The position numbers and the translations under genes were made by a program. A DNA stretch of 64,000 bases from Auanema rhodensis (taxonomy: Eukaryota > Nematoda > Chromadorea > Rhabditida > Rhabditidae): positions 8,318,131 through 8,382,130 of the forward strand of contig OZ059894.1 of assembly GCA_964057225.1 (NCBI GenBank), given 5' to 3'. This document shows positions 10,203 to 21,718 of the stretch, one piece after another; the first letter of the stretch is position 1, and every line of letters begins with the position of its first letter. A model generated the notes under the pieces. That model was not told where the DNA came from. It made no database searches and saw only the letters and a program-made list of their open reading frames with translations.

Positions 10203-10388
10203 AAATATTTTTGGTTTCCACAGTTCCAATTAAGCAAAATTAAAATTTTAATTCATCTACTTACGATCTCATTCATAAATTTTCTAGAAGGATTGGATAA
10301 GATAGACCAGAACATCAGAAAATATGGATCATTGACTGGTCTAAAACAGAAGTAGAAACTTCACAAGTCTAGATTGTTGAGTATATGT

Positions 10389-10408
10389 GCTTCCGTGGCG
10401 CAATAGGC

Positions 10409-10444
<36 letters not shown>

Positions 10445-10461
10445 GAGCCCACCCGGGAGCG
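10389..10461 (+). tRNA. tRNA-Asn(GTT)
   Basis: Consensus copy; 259-bp unit. Confidence 0.93.
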
Positions 10462-10647
10462 AAATATTTTTGGTTTCCACAGTTCCAATTAAGCGAAATT
10501 AAAATTTTAATTCATCTACTTACGATCTCATTCATAAATTTTCTAGAAGGATTGGATAAGATAGACCAGAACATCAGAAAATATGGATCATTGACTGCTC
10601 TAAAACAGAAGTAGAAACTTCACAAGTCTAGATTGTTGAGTATATGT

Positions 10648-10667
10648 GCTTCCGTGGCGCAATAGGC

Positions 10668-10703
<36 letters not shown>

Positions 10704-10720
10704 GAGCCCACCCGGGAGCG
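10648..10720 (+). tRNA. tRNA-Asn(GTT)
   Basis: Consensus copy; 259-bp unit. Confidence 0.93.
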
Positions 10721-10906
10721 AAATATTTTTGGTTTCCACAGTTCCAATTAAGCGAAATTAAAATTTTAATTCATCTACTTACGATCTCATTCATAAATTT
10801 TCTAGAAGGATTGGATAAGATAGACCAGAACATCAGAAAATATGGATCATTGACTGATCTAAAACAGAAGTAGAAACTTCACAAGTCTAGATTGTTGAGT
10901 ATATGT

Positions 10907-10926
10907 GCTTCCGTGGCGCAATAGGC

Positions 10927-10962
<36 letters not shown>

Positions 10963-10979
10963 GAGCCCACCCGGGAGCG
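10907..10979 (+). tRNA. tRNA-Asn(GTT)
   Basis: Consensus copy; 259-bp unit. Confidence 0.93.
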
Positions 10980-11165
10980 AAATATTTTTGGTTTCCACAG
11001 TTCCAATTAAGCAAAATTAAAATTTTAATTCATCTACTTACGATCTCATTCATAAATTTTCTAGAAGGATTGGATAAGATAGACCAGAACATCAGAAAAT
11101 ATGGATCATTGACTGATCTAAAACAGAAGTAGAAACTTCACAAGTCTAGATTGTTGAGTATATGT

Positions 11166-11185
11166 GCTTCCGTGGCGCAATAGGC

Positions 11186-11221
<36 letters not shown>

Positions 11222-11238
11222 GAGCCCACCCGGGAGCG
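11166..11238 (+). tRNA. tRNA-Asn(GTT)
   Basis: Consensus copy; 259-bp unit. Confidence 0.93.
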
Positions 11239-11424
11239 AAATATTTTTGGTTTCCACAGTTCCAATTAAGCAAAATTAAAATTTTAATTCATCTACTCAC
11301 GATCTCATTCATAAATTTTCTAGAAGGATTGGATAAGATAGACCAGAACATCAGAAAATATGGATCATTGACTGATCTAAAACAGAAGTAGAAACTTCAC
11401 AAGTCTAGATTTTTGAGAGTATGT

Positions 11425-11444
11425 GCTTCCGTGGCGCAAAAGGC

Positions 11445-11480
<36 letters not shown>

Positions 11481-11497
11481 GAGCCCACCCGGGAGCG
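11425..11497 (+). tRNA. tRNA-Asn(GTT), T16A variant
   Basis: T16A with T4 terminator; 271-bp unit. Confidence 0.9.
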
Positions 11498-11695
11498 AAA
11501 CATTTTCGATTTCCACAGTTCAAATTAAGCTTCAAATTGAGCAAAATTAAAATTTTAATTCCTCTACTTACGATCTCATTCATAAATTTTCTAGAAGGAT
11601 TGGATAAAATAGACCAGAACATCAGAAAATATGGATCATCGACTGATCTAAAACAGAAGTAGAACCTTCACAAGTCTAGATTGTTGAGTATATGT

Positions 11696-11715
11696 GCTTC
11701 CGTGGCGCAATAGGC

Positions 11716-11747
<32 letters not shown>

Positions 11748-11768
11748 ATTCGAGCCCACCCGGGAGCG
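11696..11768 (+). tRNA. tRNA-Asn(GTT), G53A variant
   Basis: G53A; 268-bp unit. Confidence 0.82.
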
Positions 11769-11963
11769 AAATATTTTTGGTTTCCACAGTTCCAATTAAG
11801 CAAAATTAAAATTTTAATTCATCTACTTACAATCTCATTCATAAATTTTCTAGAAGGATTGGATAAGATAGACCAGAACATCAGAAAATATGGATCATTG
11901 ACTGATGTAAAACAGAAGTAGAATTTCTTGAACCTTCACAAGTCTAGATTGTTAAGTATATGT

Positions 11964-11983
11964 GCTTCCGTGGCGCAATAGGC

Positions 11984-12015
<32 letters not shown>

Positions 12016-12036
12016 ATTCGAGCCCACCCGGGAGCG
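11964..12036 (+). tRNA. tRNA-Asn(GTT), G53A variant
   Basis: G53A; 271-bp unit. Confidence 0.82.
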
Positions 12037-12234
12037 AAATATTTTTGGTTTCCACAGTTCCAATTAAGCTTCAAATTGAGCAAAATTAAAATTTTAATTC
12101 CTCTACTTACGATCTCATTCATAAATTTTCTAGAAGGATTGGATAAAATAGACCAGAACATCAGAAAATATGGATCATCGACTGATCTAAAACAGAAGTA
12201 GAACCTTCACAAGTCTAGATTGTTGAGTATATGT

Positions 12235-12254
12235 GCTTCCGTGGCGCAATAGGC

Positions 12255-12286
<32 letters not shown>

Positions 12287-12307
12287 ATTCGAGCCCACCC
12301 GGGAGCG
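12235..12307 (+). tRNA. tRNA-Asn(GTT), G53A variant
   Basis: G53A; 259-bp unit. Confidence 0.82.
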
Positions 12308-12493
12308 AAATATTTTTGGTTTCCACAGTTCCAATTAAGCAAAATTAAAATTTTAATTCATCTACTTACAATCTCATTCATAAATTTTCTAGAAGGATTG
12401 GATAAGATAGACCAGAACATCAGAAAATATGGATCATCGACTGATCTAAAACAGAAGTAGAACCTTCACAAGTCTAGATTGTTGAGTATATGT

Positions 12494-12513
12494 GCTTCCG
12501 TGGCGCAATAGGC

Positions 12514-12545
<32 letters not shown>

Positions 12546-12566
12546 ATTCGAGCCCACCCGGGAGCG
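12494..12566 (+). tRNA. tRNA-Asn(GTT), G53A variant
   Basis: G53A; 259-bp unit. Confidence 0.82.
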
Positions 12567-12752
12567 AAATATTTTTGGTTTCCACAGTTCCAATTAAGCA
12601 AAATTAAAATTTTAATTCCTCTACTTACGATCTCATTCATAAATTTTCTAGAAGGATTGGATAAGATAGACCAGAACATCAGAAAATATGGATCATCGAC
12701 TGATCTAAAACAGAAGTAGAACCTTCACAAGTCTAGATTGTTGAGTATATGT

Positions 12753-12772
12753 GCTTCCGTGGCGCAATAGGC

Positions 12773-12804
<32 letters not shown>

Positions 12805-12825
12805 ATTCGAGCCCACCCGGGAGCG
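12753..12825 (+). tRNA. tRNA-Asn(GTT), G53A variant
   Basis: G53A; 259-bp unit. Confidence 0.82.
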
Positions 12826-13011
12826 AAATATTTTTGGTTTCCACAGTTCCAATTAAGCAAAATTAAAATTTTAATTCCTCTACTTACGATCTCATTCATA
12901 AATTTTCTAGAAGGATTGGATAAGATAGACCAGAACATCAGAAAATATGGATCATTGACTGATCTAAAACAGAAGTAGAAACTTCACAAGTCTAGATTTT
13001 TGAGAGTATGT

Positions 13012-13031
13012 GCTTCCGTGGCGCAAAAGGC

Positions 13032-13067
<36 letters not shown>

Positions 13068-13084
13068 GAGCCCACCCGGGAGCG
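13012..13084 (+). tRNA. tRNA-Asn(GTT), T16A variant
   Basis: T16A with T4 terminator; 271-bp unit. Confidence 0.9.
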
Positions 13085-13282
13085 AAACATTTTCGATTTC
13101 CACAGTTCAAATTAAGCTTCAAATTGAGCAAAATTAAAATTTTAATTCCTCTACTCACGATCTCATTCATAAATTTTCTAGAAGGATTGGATAAGATAGA
13201 CCAGAACATCAGAAAATATGGATCATTGACTGATCTAAAACAGAAGTAGAACCTTCACAAGTCTAGATTGTTGAGTATATGT

Positions 13283-13302
13283 GCTTCCGTGGCGCAATAG
13301 GC

Positions 13303-13338
<36 letters not shown>

Positions 13339-13355
13339 GAGCCCACCCGGGAGCG
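13283..13355 (+). tRNA. tRNA-Asn(GTT)
   Basis: Consensus copy; first gene of the third higher-order repeat; 259-bp unit. Confidence 0.93.
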
Positions 13356-13541
13356 AAATATTTTTGGTTTCCACAGTTCCAATTAAGCAAAATTAAAATT
13401 TTAATTCATCTACTTACGATCTCATTCATAAATTTTCTAGAAGGATTGGATAAGATAGACCAGAACATCAGAAAATATAGATCATTGACTGATCCAAAAC
13501 AGAAGTAGAAACTTCACAAGTCTAGATTGTTGAGTATATGT

Positions 13542-13561
13542 GCTTCCGTGGCGCAATAGGC

Positions 13562-13597
<36 letters not shown>

Positions 13598-13614
13598 GAG
13601 CCCACCCGGGAGCG
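13542..13614 (+). tRNA. tRNA-Asn(GTT)
   Basis: Consensus copy; 259-bp unit. Confidence 0.93.
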
Positions 13615-13800
13615 AAATATTTTTGGTTTCCACAGTTCCAATAAAGCAAAATTAAAATTTTAATTCATCTACTTACGATCTCATTCATAAATTTTCTAGA
13701 AGGATTGGATAAGATAGACCAGAACATCAGAAAATATAGATCATTGACTGATCCAAAACAGAAGTAGAAACTTCACAAGTCTAGATTGTTGAGTATATGT

Positions 13801-13820
13801 GCTTCCGTGGCGCAATAGGC

Positions 13821-13856
<36 letters not shown>

Positions 13857-13873
13857 GAGCCCACCCGGGAGCG
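13801..13873 (+). tRNA. tRNA-Asn(GTT)
   Basis: Consensus copy; 259-bp unit. Confidence 0.93.
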
Positions 13874-14059
13874 AAATATTTTTGGTTTCCACAGTTCCAA
13901 TAAAGCAAAATTAAAATTTTAATTCATCTACTTACGATCTCATTCATAAATTTTCTAGAAGGATTGGATAAGATAGACCAGAACATCAGAAAATATAGAT
14001 CATTGACTGATCCAAAACAGAAGTAGAAACTTCACAAGTCTAGATTGTTGAGTATATGT

Positions 14060-14079
14060 GCTTCCGTGGCGCAATAGGC

Positions 14080-14115
<36 letters not shown>

Positions 14116-14132
14116 GAGCCCACCCGGGAGCG
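14060..14132 (+). tRNA. tRNA-Asn(GTT)
   Basis: Consensus copy; 259-bp unit. Confidence 0.93.
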
Positions 14133-14318
14133 AAATATTTTTGGTTTCCACAGTTCCAATTAAGCAAAATTAAAATTTTAATTCATCTACTTACGATCTC
14201 ATTCATAAATTTTCTAGAAGGATTGGATAAGATAGACCAGAACATCAGAAAATATGGATCATTGACTGATCTAAAACAGAAGTAGAAACTTCACAAGTCT
14301 AGATTGTTGAGTATATGT

Positions 14319-14338
14319 GCTTCCGTGGCGCAATAGGC

Positions 14339-14371
<33 letters not shown>

Positions 14372-14391
14372 CTCGAGCCCACCCGGGAGCG
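14319..14391 (+). tRNA. tRNA-Asn(GTT), T54C variant
   Basis: T54C, counterpart of 1781; 258-bp unit. Confidence 0.85.
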
Positions 14392-14576
14392 GAATATTTT
14401 TGGTTTCCACAGTTCCAATAAGCGAATTTAAAATTTTAATTCATCTACTTACGATCTCATTCATAAATTTTCTAGAAGGATTGGATAAGATAGACCAGAA
14501 CATCAGAAAATATAGATCATTGACTGATCCAAAACAGAAGTAGAAACTTCACAAGTCTAGATTGTTGAGTATATGT

Positions 14577-14596
14577 GCTTCCGTGGCGCAATAGGC

Positions 14597-14632
<36 letters not shown>

Positions 14633-14649
14633 GAGCCCACCCGGGAGCG
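14577..14649 (+). tRNA. tRNA-Asn(GTT)
   Basis: Consensus copy; 258-bp unit. Confidence 0.93.
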
Positions 14650-14834
14650 AAATATTTTTGGTTTCCACAGTTCCAATAAGCGAAATTAAAATTTTAATTC
14701 ATCTACTTACGATCTCATTCATAAATTTTCTAGAAGGATTGGATAAGATAGACCAGAACATCAGAAAATATAGATCATTGACTGATCCAAAACAGAAGTA
14801 GAAACTTCACAAGTCTAGATTGTTGAGTATATGT

Positions 14835-14854
14835 GCTTCCGTGGCGCAATAGGC

Positions 14855-14890
<36 letters not shown>

Positions 14891-14907
14891 GAGCAAACCC
14901 GGGAGCG
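14835..14907 (+). tRNA. tRNA-Asn(GTT), broken T stem, likely pseudogene
   Basis: C61A and C62A, counterpart of 2297; 259-bp unit. Confidence 0.75.
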
Positions 14908-15093
14908 AAATATTTTTGGTTTCCACAGTTCCAATTAAGCAAAATTAAAATTTTAATTCATCTACTTACGATCTCATTCATAAATTTTCTAGAAGGATTG
15001 GATAAGAAAGAGCAGAACTTGGGAAAATACGGATCATTGACTGATCTAAAACAGAAGTAGAAACTTCACAAGTTTAGATTGTTGAGTATATGT

Positions 15094-15166
15094 GCTTCCG
15101 TGGCGCAATAGGCAGCGCGTTCGGCTGTTAACCGAAAATTTGGTGGTTCGAGCCCACCCGGGAGCG
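15094..15166 (+). tRNA. tRNA-Asn(GTT), variable-loop variant
   Basis: Variable loop AATTT, counterpart of 2556; 258-bp unit. Confidence 0.85.
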
Positions 15167-15351
15167 AAATATTTTTGGTTTCCACAGTTCCAATAAGCGA
15201 AATTAAAATTTTAATTCATCTACTTACGATCTCATTCATAAATTTTCTAGAAGGATTGGATAAGATAGACCAGAACATCAGAAAATATAGATCATTGACT
15301 GATCCAAAACAGAAGTAGAAACTTCACAAGTCTAGATTGTTGAGTATATGT

Positions 15352-15371
15352 GCTTCCGTGGCGCAATAGGC

Positions 15372-15407
<36 letters not shown>

Positions 15408-15424
15408 GAGCCCACCCGGGAGCG
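15352..15424 (+). tRNA. tRNA-Asn(GTT)
   Basis: Consensus copy; 258-bp unit. Confidence 0.93.
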
Positions 15425-15609
15425 AAATATTTTTGGTTTCCACAGTTCCAATAAGCGAAATTAAAATTTTAATTCATCTACTTACGATCTCATTCATAAA
15501 TTTTCTAGAAGGATTGGATAAGATAGACCAGAACATCAGAAAATATAGATCATTGACTGATCCAAAACAGAAGTAGAAACTTCACAAGTCTAGATTGTTG
15601 AGTATATGT

Positions 15610-15682
15610 GCTTCCGTGGCGCAATAGCCAGTGCGTTCGGCTGTTAACCGAAAGGTTGGTGATTCGAGCCCACCCGGGAGCG
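15610..15682 (+). tRNA. tRNA-Asn(GTT), D-arm and T-arm variant
   Basis: G19C, C23T and G53A, counterpart of 3072; 260-bp unit. Confidence 0.75.
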
Positions 15683-15869
15683 AAATATTTTTGGTTTCCA
15701 CAGTTCCAATTAAGCAAAATTAAAATTTTTAATTCATCTACTTACGATCTCATTCATAAATTTTCTAGAAGGATTGGATAAGATAGACCAGAACATCAGA
15801 AAATATAGATCATTGACTGATCCAAAACAGAAGTAGAAACTTCACAAGTCTAGATTGTTGAGTATATGT

Positions 15870-15889
15870 GCTTCCGTGGCGCAATAGGC

Positions 15890-15925
<36 letters not shown>

Positions 15926-15942
15926 GAGCCCACCCGGGAGCG
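15870..15942 (+). tRNA. tRNA-Asn(GTT)
   Basis: Consensus copy; 259-bp unit. Confidence 0.93.
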
Positions 15943-16128
15943 AAATATTTTTGGTTTCCACAGTTCCAATTAAGCAAAATTAAAATTTTAATTCATCTAC
16001 TTACGATCTCATTCATAAATTTTCTAGAAGGATTGGATAAGAAAGAGCAGAACTTGGGAAAATACGGATCATTGACTGATCTAAAACAGAAGTAGAAACT
16101 TCACAAGTTTAGATTGTTGAGTATATGT

Positions 16129-16148
16129 GCTTCCGTGGCGCAATAGGC

Positions 16149-16184
<36 letters not shown>

Positions 16185-16201
16185 GAGCCCACCCGGGAGC
16201 G
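16129..16201 (+). tRNA. tRNA-Asn(GTT)
   Basis: Consensus copy; 259-bp unit. Confidence 0.93.
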
Positions 16202-16387
16202 AAATATTTTTGGTTTCCACAGTTCCAATTAAGCAAAATTAAAATTTTAATTCATCTACTTACGATCTCATTCATAAATTTTCTAGAAGGATTGGATAAG
16301 ATAGACCAGAACATCAGAAAATATGGATCATTGACTGGTCTAAAACAGAAGTAGAAACTTCACAAGTCTAGATTGTTGAGTATATGT

Positions 16388-16407
16388 GCTTCCGTGGCGC
16401 AATAGGC

Positions 16408-16443
<36 letters not shown>

Positions 16444-16460
16444 GAGCCCACCCGGGAGCG
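16388..16460 (+). tRNA. tRNA-Asn(GTT)
   Basis: Consensus copy; 259-bp unit. Confidence 0.93.
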
Positions 16461-16646
16461 AAATATTTTTGGTTTCCACAGTTCCAATTAAGCGAAATTA
16501 AAATTTTAATTCATCTACTTACGATCTCATTCATAAATTTTCTAGAAGGATTGGATAAGATAGACCAGAACATCAGAAAATATGGATCATTGACTGCTCT
16601 AAAACAGAAGTAGAAACTTCACAAGTCTAGATTGTTGAGTATATGT

Positions 16647-16666
16647 GCTTCCGTGGCGCAATAGGC

Positions 16667-16702
<36 letters not shown>

Positions 16703-16719
16703 GAGCCCACCCGGGAGCG
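16647..16719 (+). tRNA. tRNA-Asn(GTT)
   Basis: Consensus copy; 258-bp unit; starts the 1295-bp internal duplicate. Confidence 0.93.
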
Positions 16720-16904
16720 AAATATTTTTGGTTTCCACAGTTCCAATAAGCGAAATTAAAATTTTAATTCATCTACTTACGATCTCATTCATAAATTTTC
16801 TAGAAGGATTGGATAAGATAGACCAGAACATCAGAAAATATAGATCATTGACTGATCCAAAACAGAAGTAGAAACTTCACAAGTCTAGATTGTTGAGTAT
16901 ATGT

Positions 16905-16977
16905 GCTTCCGTGGCGCAATAGCCAGTGCGTTCGGCTGTTAACCGAAAGGTTGGTGATTCGAGCCCACCCGGGAGCG
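16905..16977 (+). tRNA. tRNA-Asn(GTT), D-arm and T-arm variant
   Basis: G19C, C23T and G53A, duplicate of 15610; 260-bp unit. Confidence 0.75.
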
Positions 16978-17164
16978 AAATATTTTTGGTTTCCACAGTT
17001 CCAATTAAGCAAAATTAAAATTTTTAATTCATCTACTTACGATCTCATTCATAAATTTTCTAGAAGGATTGGATAAGATAGACCAGAACATCAGAAAATA
17101 TAGATCATTGACTGATCCAAAACAGAAGTAGAAACTTCACAAGTCTAGATTGTTGAGTATATGT

Positions 17165-17184
17165 GCTTCCGTGGCGCAATAGGC

Positions 17185-17220
<36 letters not shown>

Positions 17221-17237
17221 GAGCCCACCCGGGAGCG
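17165..17237 (+). tRNA. tRNA-Asn(GTT)
   Basis: Consensus copy; 259-bp unit. Confidence 0.93.
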
Positions 17238-17423
17238 AAATATTTTTGGTTTCCACAGTTCCAATTAAGCAAAATTAAAATTTTAATTCATCTACTTACG
17301 ATCTCATTCATAAATTTTCTAGAAGGATTGGATAAGAAAGAGCAGAACTTGGGAAAATACGGATCATTGACTGATCTAAAACAGAAGTAGAAACTTCACA
17401 AGTTTAGATTGTTGAGTATATGT

Positions 17424-17443
17424 GCTTCCGTGGCGCAATAGGC

Positions 17444-17479
<36 letters not shown>

Positions 17480-17496
17480 GAGCCCACCCGGGAGCG
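17424..17496 (+). tRNA. tRNA-Asn(GTT)
   Basis: Consensus copy; 259-bp unit. Confidence 0.93.
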
Positions 17497-17682
17497 AAAT
17501 ATTTTTGGTTTCCACAGTTCCAATTAAGCAAAATTAAAATTTTAATTCATCTACTTACGATCTCATTCATAAATTTTCTAGAAGGATTGGATAAGATAGA
17601 CCAGAACATCAGAAAATATGGATCATTGACTGGTCTAAAACAGAAGTAGAAACTTCACAAGTCTAGATTGTTGAGTATATGT

Positions 17683-17702
17683 GCTTCCGTGGCGCAATAG
17701 GC

Positions 17703-17738
<36 letters not shown>

Positions 17739-17755
17739 GAGCCCACCCGGGAGCG
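17683..17755 (+). tRNA. tRNA-Asn(GTT)
   Basis: Consensus copy; 259-bp unit. Confidence 0.93.
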
Positions 17756-17941
17756 AAATATTTTTGGTTTCCACAGTTCCAATTAAGCGAAATTAAAATT
17801 TTAATTCATCTACTTACGATCTCATTCATAAATTTTCTAGAAGGATTGGATAAGATAGACCAGAACATCAGAAAATATGGATCATTGACTGCTCTAAAAC
17901 AGAAGTAGAAACTTCACAAGTCTAGATTGTTGAGTATATGT

Positions 17942-17961
17942 GCTTCCGTGGCGCAATAGGC

Positions 17962-17997
<36 letters not shown>

Positions 17998-18014
17998 GAG
18001 CCCACCCGGGAGCG
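17942..18014 (+). tRNA. tRNA-Asn(GTT)
   Basis: Consensus copy; 259-bp unit. Confidence 0.93.
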
Positions 18015-18200
18015 AAATATTTTTGGTTTCCACAGTTCCAATTAAGCGAAATTAAAATTTTAATTCATCTACTTACGATCTCATTCATAAATTTTCTAGA
18101 AGGATTGGATAAGATAGACCAGAACATCAGAAAATATGGATCATTGACTGATCTAAAACAGAAGTAGAAACTTCACAAGTCTAGATTGTTGAGTATATGT

Positions 18201-18220
18201 GCTTCCGTGGCGCAATAGGC

Positions 18221-18256
<36 letters not shown>

Positions 18257-18273
18257 GAGCCCACCCGGGAGCG
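18201..18273 (+). tRNA. tRNA-Asn(GTT)
   Basis: Consensus copy; 259-bp unit. Confidence 0.93.
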
Positions 18274-18459
18274 AAATATTTTTGGTTTCCACAGTTCCAA
18301 TTAAGCAAAATTAAAATTTTAATTCATCTACTTACGATCTCATTCATAAATTTTCTAGAAGGATTGGATAAGATAGACCAGAACATCAGAAAATATGGAT
18401 CATTGACTGATCTAAAACAGAAGTAGAAACTTCACAAGTCTAGATTGTTGAGTATATGT

Positions 18460-18479
18460 GCTTCCGTGGCGCAATAGGC

Positions 18480-18515
<36 letters not shown>

Positions 18516-18532
18516 GAGCCCACCCGGGAGCG
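18460..18532 (+). tRNA. tRNA-Asn(GTT)
   Basis: Consensus copy; 259-bp unit. Confidence 0.93.
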
Positions 18533-18718
18533 AAATATTTTTGGTTTCCACAGTTCCAATTAAGCAAAATTAAAATTTTAATTCATCTACTCACGATCTC
18601 ATTCATAAATTTTCTAGAAGGATTGGATAAGATAGACCAGAACATCAGAAAATATGGATCATTGACTGATCTAAAACAGAAGTAGAAACTTCACAAGTCT
18701 AGATTTTTGAGAGTATGT

Positions 18719-18738
18719 GCTTCCGTGGCGCAAAAGGC

Positions 18739-18774
<36 letters not shown>

Positions 18775-18791
18775 GAGCCCACCCGGGAGCG
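18719..18791 (+). tRNA. tRNA-Asn(GTT), T16A variant
   Basis: T16A with T4 terminator; 271-bp unit. Confidence 0.9.
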
Positions 18792-18989
18792 AAACATTTT
18801 CGATTTCCACAGTTCAAATTAAGCTTCAAATTGAGCAAAATTAAAATTTTAATTCCTCTACTTACGATCTCATTCATAAATTTTCTAGAAGGATTGGATA
18901 AAATAGACCAGAACATCAGAAAATATGGATCATCGACTGATCTAAAACAGAAGTAGAACCTTCACAAGTCTAGATTGTTGAGTATATGT

Positions 18990-19009
18990 GCTTCCGTGGC
19001 GCAATAGGC

Positions 19010-19041
<32 letters not shown>

Positions 19042-19062
19042 ATTCGAGCCCACCCGGGAGCG
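18990..19062 (+). tRNA. tRNA-Asn(GTT), G53A variant
   Basis: G53A; 268-bp unit. Confidence 0.82.
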
Positions 19063-19257
19063 AAATATTTTTGGTTTCCACAGTTCCAATTAAGCAAAAT
19101 TAAAATTTTAATTCATCTACTTACAATCTCATTCATAAATTTTCTAGAAGGATTGGATAAGATAGACCAGAACATCAGAAAATATGGATCATTGACTGAT
19201 GTAAAACAGAAGTAGAATTTCTTGAACCTTCACAAGTCTAGATTGTTAAGTATATGT

Positions 19258-19277
19258 GCTTCCGTGGCGCAATAGGC

Positions 19278-19309
<32 letters not shown>

Positions 19310-19330
19310 ATTCGAGCCCACCCGGGAGCG
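19258..19330 (+). tRNA. tRNA-Asn(GTT), G53A variant
   Basis: G53A; 271-bp unit. Confidence 0.82.
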
Positions 19331-19528
19331 AAATATTTTTGGTTTCCACAGTTCCAATTAAGCTTCAAATTGAGCAAAATTAAAATTTTAATTCCTCTAC
19401 TTACGATCTCATTCATAAATTTTCTAGAAGGATTGGATAAAATAGACCAGAACATCAGAAAATATGGATCATCGACTGATCTAAAACAGAAGTAGAACCT
19501 TCACAAGTCTAGATTGTTGAGTATATGT

Positions 19529-19548
19529 GCTTCCGTGGCGCAATAGGC

Positions 19549-19580
<32 letters not shown>

Positions 19581-19601
19581 ATTCGAGCCCACCCGGGAGC
19601 G
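19529..19601 (+). tRNA. tRNA-Asn(GTT), G53A variant
   Basis: G53A; 259-bp unit. Confidence 0.82.
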
Positions 19602-19787
19602 AAATATTTTTGGTTTCCACAGTTCCAATTAAGCAAAATTAAAATTTTAATTCATCTACTTACAATCTCATTCATAAATTTTCTAGAAGGATTGGATAAG
19701 ATAGACCAGAACATCAGAAAATATGGATCATCGACTGATCTAAAACAGAAGTAGAACCTTCACAAGTCTAGATTGTTGAGTATATGT

Positions 19788-19807
19788 GCTTCCGTGGCGC
19801 AATAGGC

Positions 19808-19839
<32 letters not shown>

Positions 19840-19860
19840 ATTCGAGCCCACCCGGGAGCG
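19788..19860 (+). tRNA. tRNA-Asn(GTT), G53A variant
   Basis: G53A; 259-bp unit. Confidence 0.82.
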
Positions 19861-20046
19861 AAATATTTTTGGTTTCCACAGTTCCAATTAAGCAAAATTA
19901 AAATTTTAATTCCTCTACTTACGATCTCATTCATAAATTTTCTAGAAGGATTGGATAAGATAGACCAGAACATCAGAAAATATGGATCATCGACTGATCT
20001 AAAACAGAAGTAGAACCTTCACAAGTCTAGATTGTTGAGTATATGT

Positions 20047-20066
20047 GCTTCCGTGGCGCAATAGGC

Positions 20067-20098
<32 letters not shown>

Positions 20099-20119
20099 AT
20101 TCGAGCCCACCCGGGAGCG
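20047..20119 (+). tRNA. tRNA-Asn(GTT), G53A variant
   Basis: G53A; 259-bp unit. Confidence 0.82.
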
Positions 20120-20305
20120 AAATATTTTTGGTTTCCACAGTTCCAATTAAGCAAAATTAAAATTTTAATTCCTCTACTTACGATCTCATTCATAAATTTT
20201 CTAGAAGGATTGGATAAGATAGACCAGAACATCAGAAAATATGGATCATTGACTGATCTAAAACAGAAGTAGAAACTTCACAAGTCTAGATTTTTGAGAG
20301 TATGT

Positions 20306-20325
20306 GCTTCCGTGGCGCAAAAGGC

Positions 20326-20361
<36 letters not shown>

Positions 20362-20378
20362 GAGCCCACCCGGGAGCG
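20306..20378 (+). tRNA. tRNA-Asn(GTT), T16A variant
   Basis: T16A with T4 terminator; 271-bp unit. Confidence 0.9.
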
Positions 20379-20576
20379 AAACATTTTCGATTTCCACAGT
20401 TCAAATTAAGCTTCAAATTGAGCAAAATTAAAATTTTAATTCCTCTACTCACGATCTCATTCATAAATTTTCTAGAAGGATTGGATAAGATAGACCAGAA
20501 CATCAGAAAATATGGATCATTGACTGATCTAAAACAGAAGTAGAACCTTCACAAGTCTAGATTGTTGAGTATATGT

Positions 20577-20596
20577 GCTTCCGTGGCGCAATAGGC

Positions 20597-20632
<36 letters not shown>

Positions 20633-20649
20633 GAGCCCACCCGGGAGCG
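20577..20649 (+). tRNA. tRNA-Asn(GTT)
   Basis: Consensus copy; 268-bp unit. Confidence 0.93.
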
Positions 20650-20844
20650 AAATATTTTTGGTTTCCACAGTTCCAATTAAGCAAAATTAAAATTTTAATT
20701 CATCTACTTACAATCTCATTCATAAATTTTCTAGAAGGATTGGATAAGATAGACCAGAACATGAGAAAATATGGATCATTGACTGATGTAAAACAGAAGT
20801 AGAATTTCTTGAACCTTCACAAGTCTAGATTGTTAAGTATATGT

Positions 20845-20864
20845 GCTTCCGTGGCGCAATAGGC

Positions 20865-20900
<36 letters not shown>

Positions 20901-20917
20901 GAGCCCACCCGGGAGCG
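20845..20917 (+). tRNA. tRNA-Asn(GTT)
   Basis: Consensus copy; T7 terminator; 271-bp unit. Confidence 0.93.
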
Positions 20918-21115
20918 AAATTTTTTTGGTTTCCACAGTTCCAATTAAGCTTCAAATTAAGCAAAATTAAAATTTTGATTCATCTACTTACGATCTCATT
21001 CATAAATTTTCTAGAAGGATTGGATAAGATAGACCAGAACATCAGAAAATATGGATCATTGACTGATCTAAAACAGAAGTAGAAACTTCACAAGTCTAGA
21101 TTGTTGAGTATATGT

Positions 21116-21135
21116 GCTTCCGTGGCGCAATAGGC

Positions 21136-21171
<36 letters not shown>

Positions 21172-21188
21172 GAGCCCACCCGGGAGCG
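21116..21188 (+). tRNA. tRNA-Asn(GTT)
   Basis: Consensus copy; T7 terminator; 259-bp unit. Confidence 0.93.
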
Positions 21189-21374
21189 AAATTTTTTTGG
21201 TTTCCACAGTTCCAATTAAGCAAAATTAAAATTTTAATTCATCTACTCACGATCTCATTCATAAATTTTCTAGAAGGATTGGATAAGATAGACCAGAACA
21301 TCAGAAAATATGGATCATTGACTGATCTAAAACAGAAGTAGAAACTTCACAAGTCTAGATTTTTGAGAGTATGT

Positions 21375-21394
21375 GCTTCCGTGGCGCAAAAGGC

Positions 21395-21430
<36 letters not shown>

Positions 21431-21447
21431 GAGCCCACCCGGGAGCG
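21375..21447 (+). tRNA. tRNA-Asn(GTT), T16A variant
   Basis: T16A with T4 terminator; 271-bp unit; starts the 2656-bp internal duplicate. Confidence 0.9.
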
Positions 21448-21645
21448 AAACATTTTCGATTTCCACAGTTCAAATTAAGCTTCAAATTGAGCAAAATTAA
21501 AATTTTAATTCCTCTACTTACGATCTCATTCATAAATTTTCTAGAAGGATTGGATAAAATAGACCAGAACATCAGAAAATATGGATCATCGACTGATCTA
21601 AAACAGAAGTAGAACCTTCACAAGTCTAGATTGTTGAGTATATGT

Positions 21646-21665
21646 GCTTCCGTGGCGCAATAGGC

Positions 21666-21697
<32 letters not shown>

Positions 21698-21718
21698 ATT
21701 CGAGCCCACCCGGGAGCG
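21646..21718 (+). tRNA. tRNA-Asn(GTT), G53A variant
   Basis: G53A; 268-bp unit. Confidence 0.82.

Larger units (their letters stand above)
7283..13282 (+). repeat. Higher-order repeat 2 (6000 bp, 23 genes)
   Basis: Same variant order as repeat 1 at an offset of 6538-6539 bp, but lacking counterparts of the units at 6744 and 7012, and with an altered spacer after 9094. Confidence 0.9.
15352..17941 (+). repeat. 1295-bp tandem duplication (five units)
   Basis: Genes at 15352, 15610, 15870, 16129 and 16388 recur at 16647, 16905, 17165, 17424 and 17683 with the same gene and spacer variants. Confidence 0.88.
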
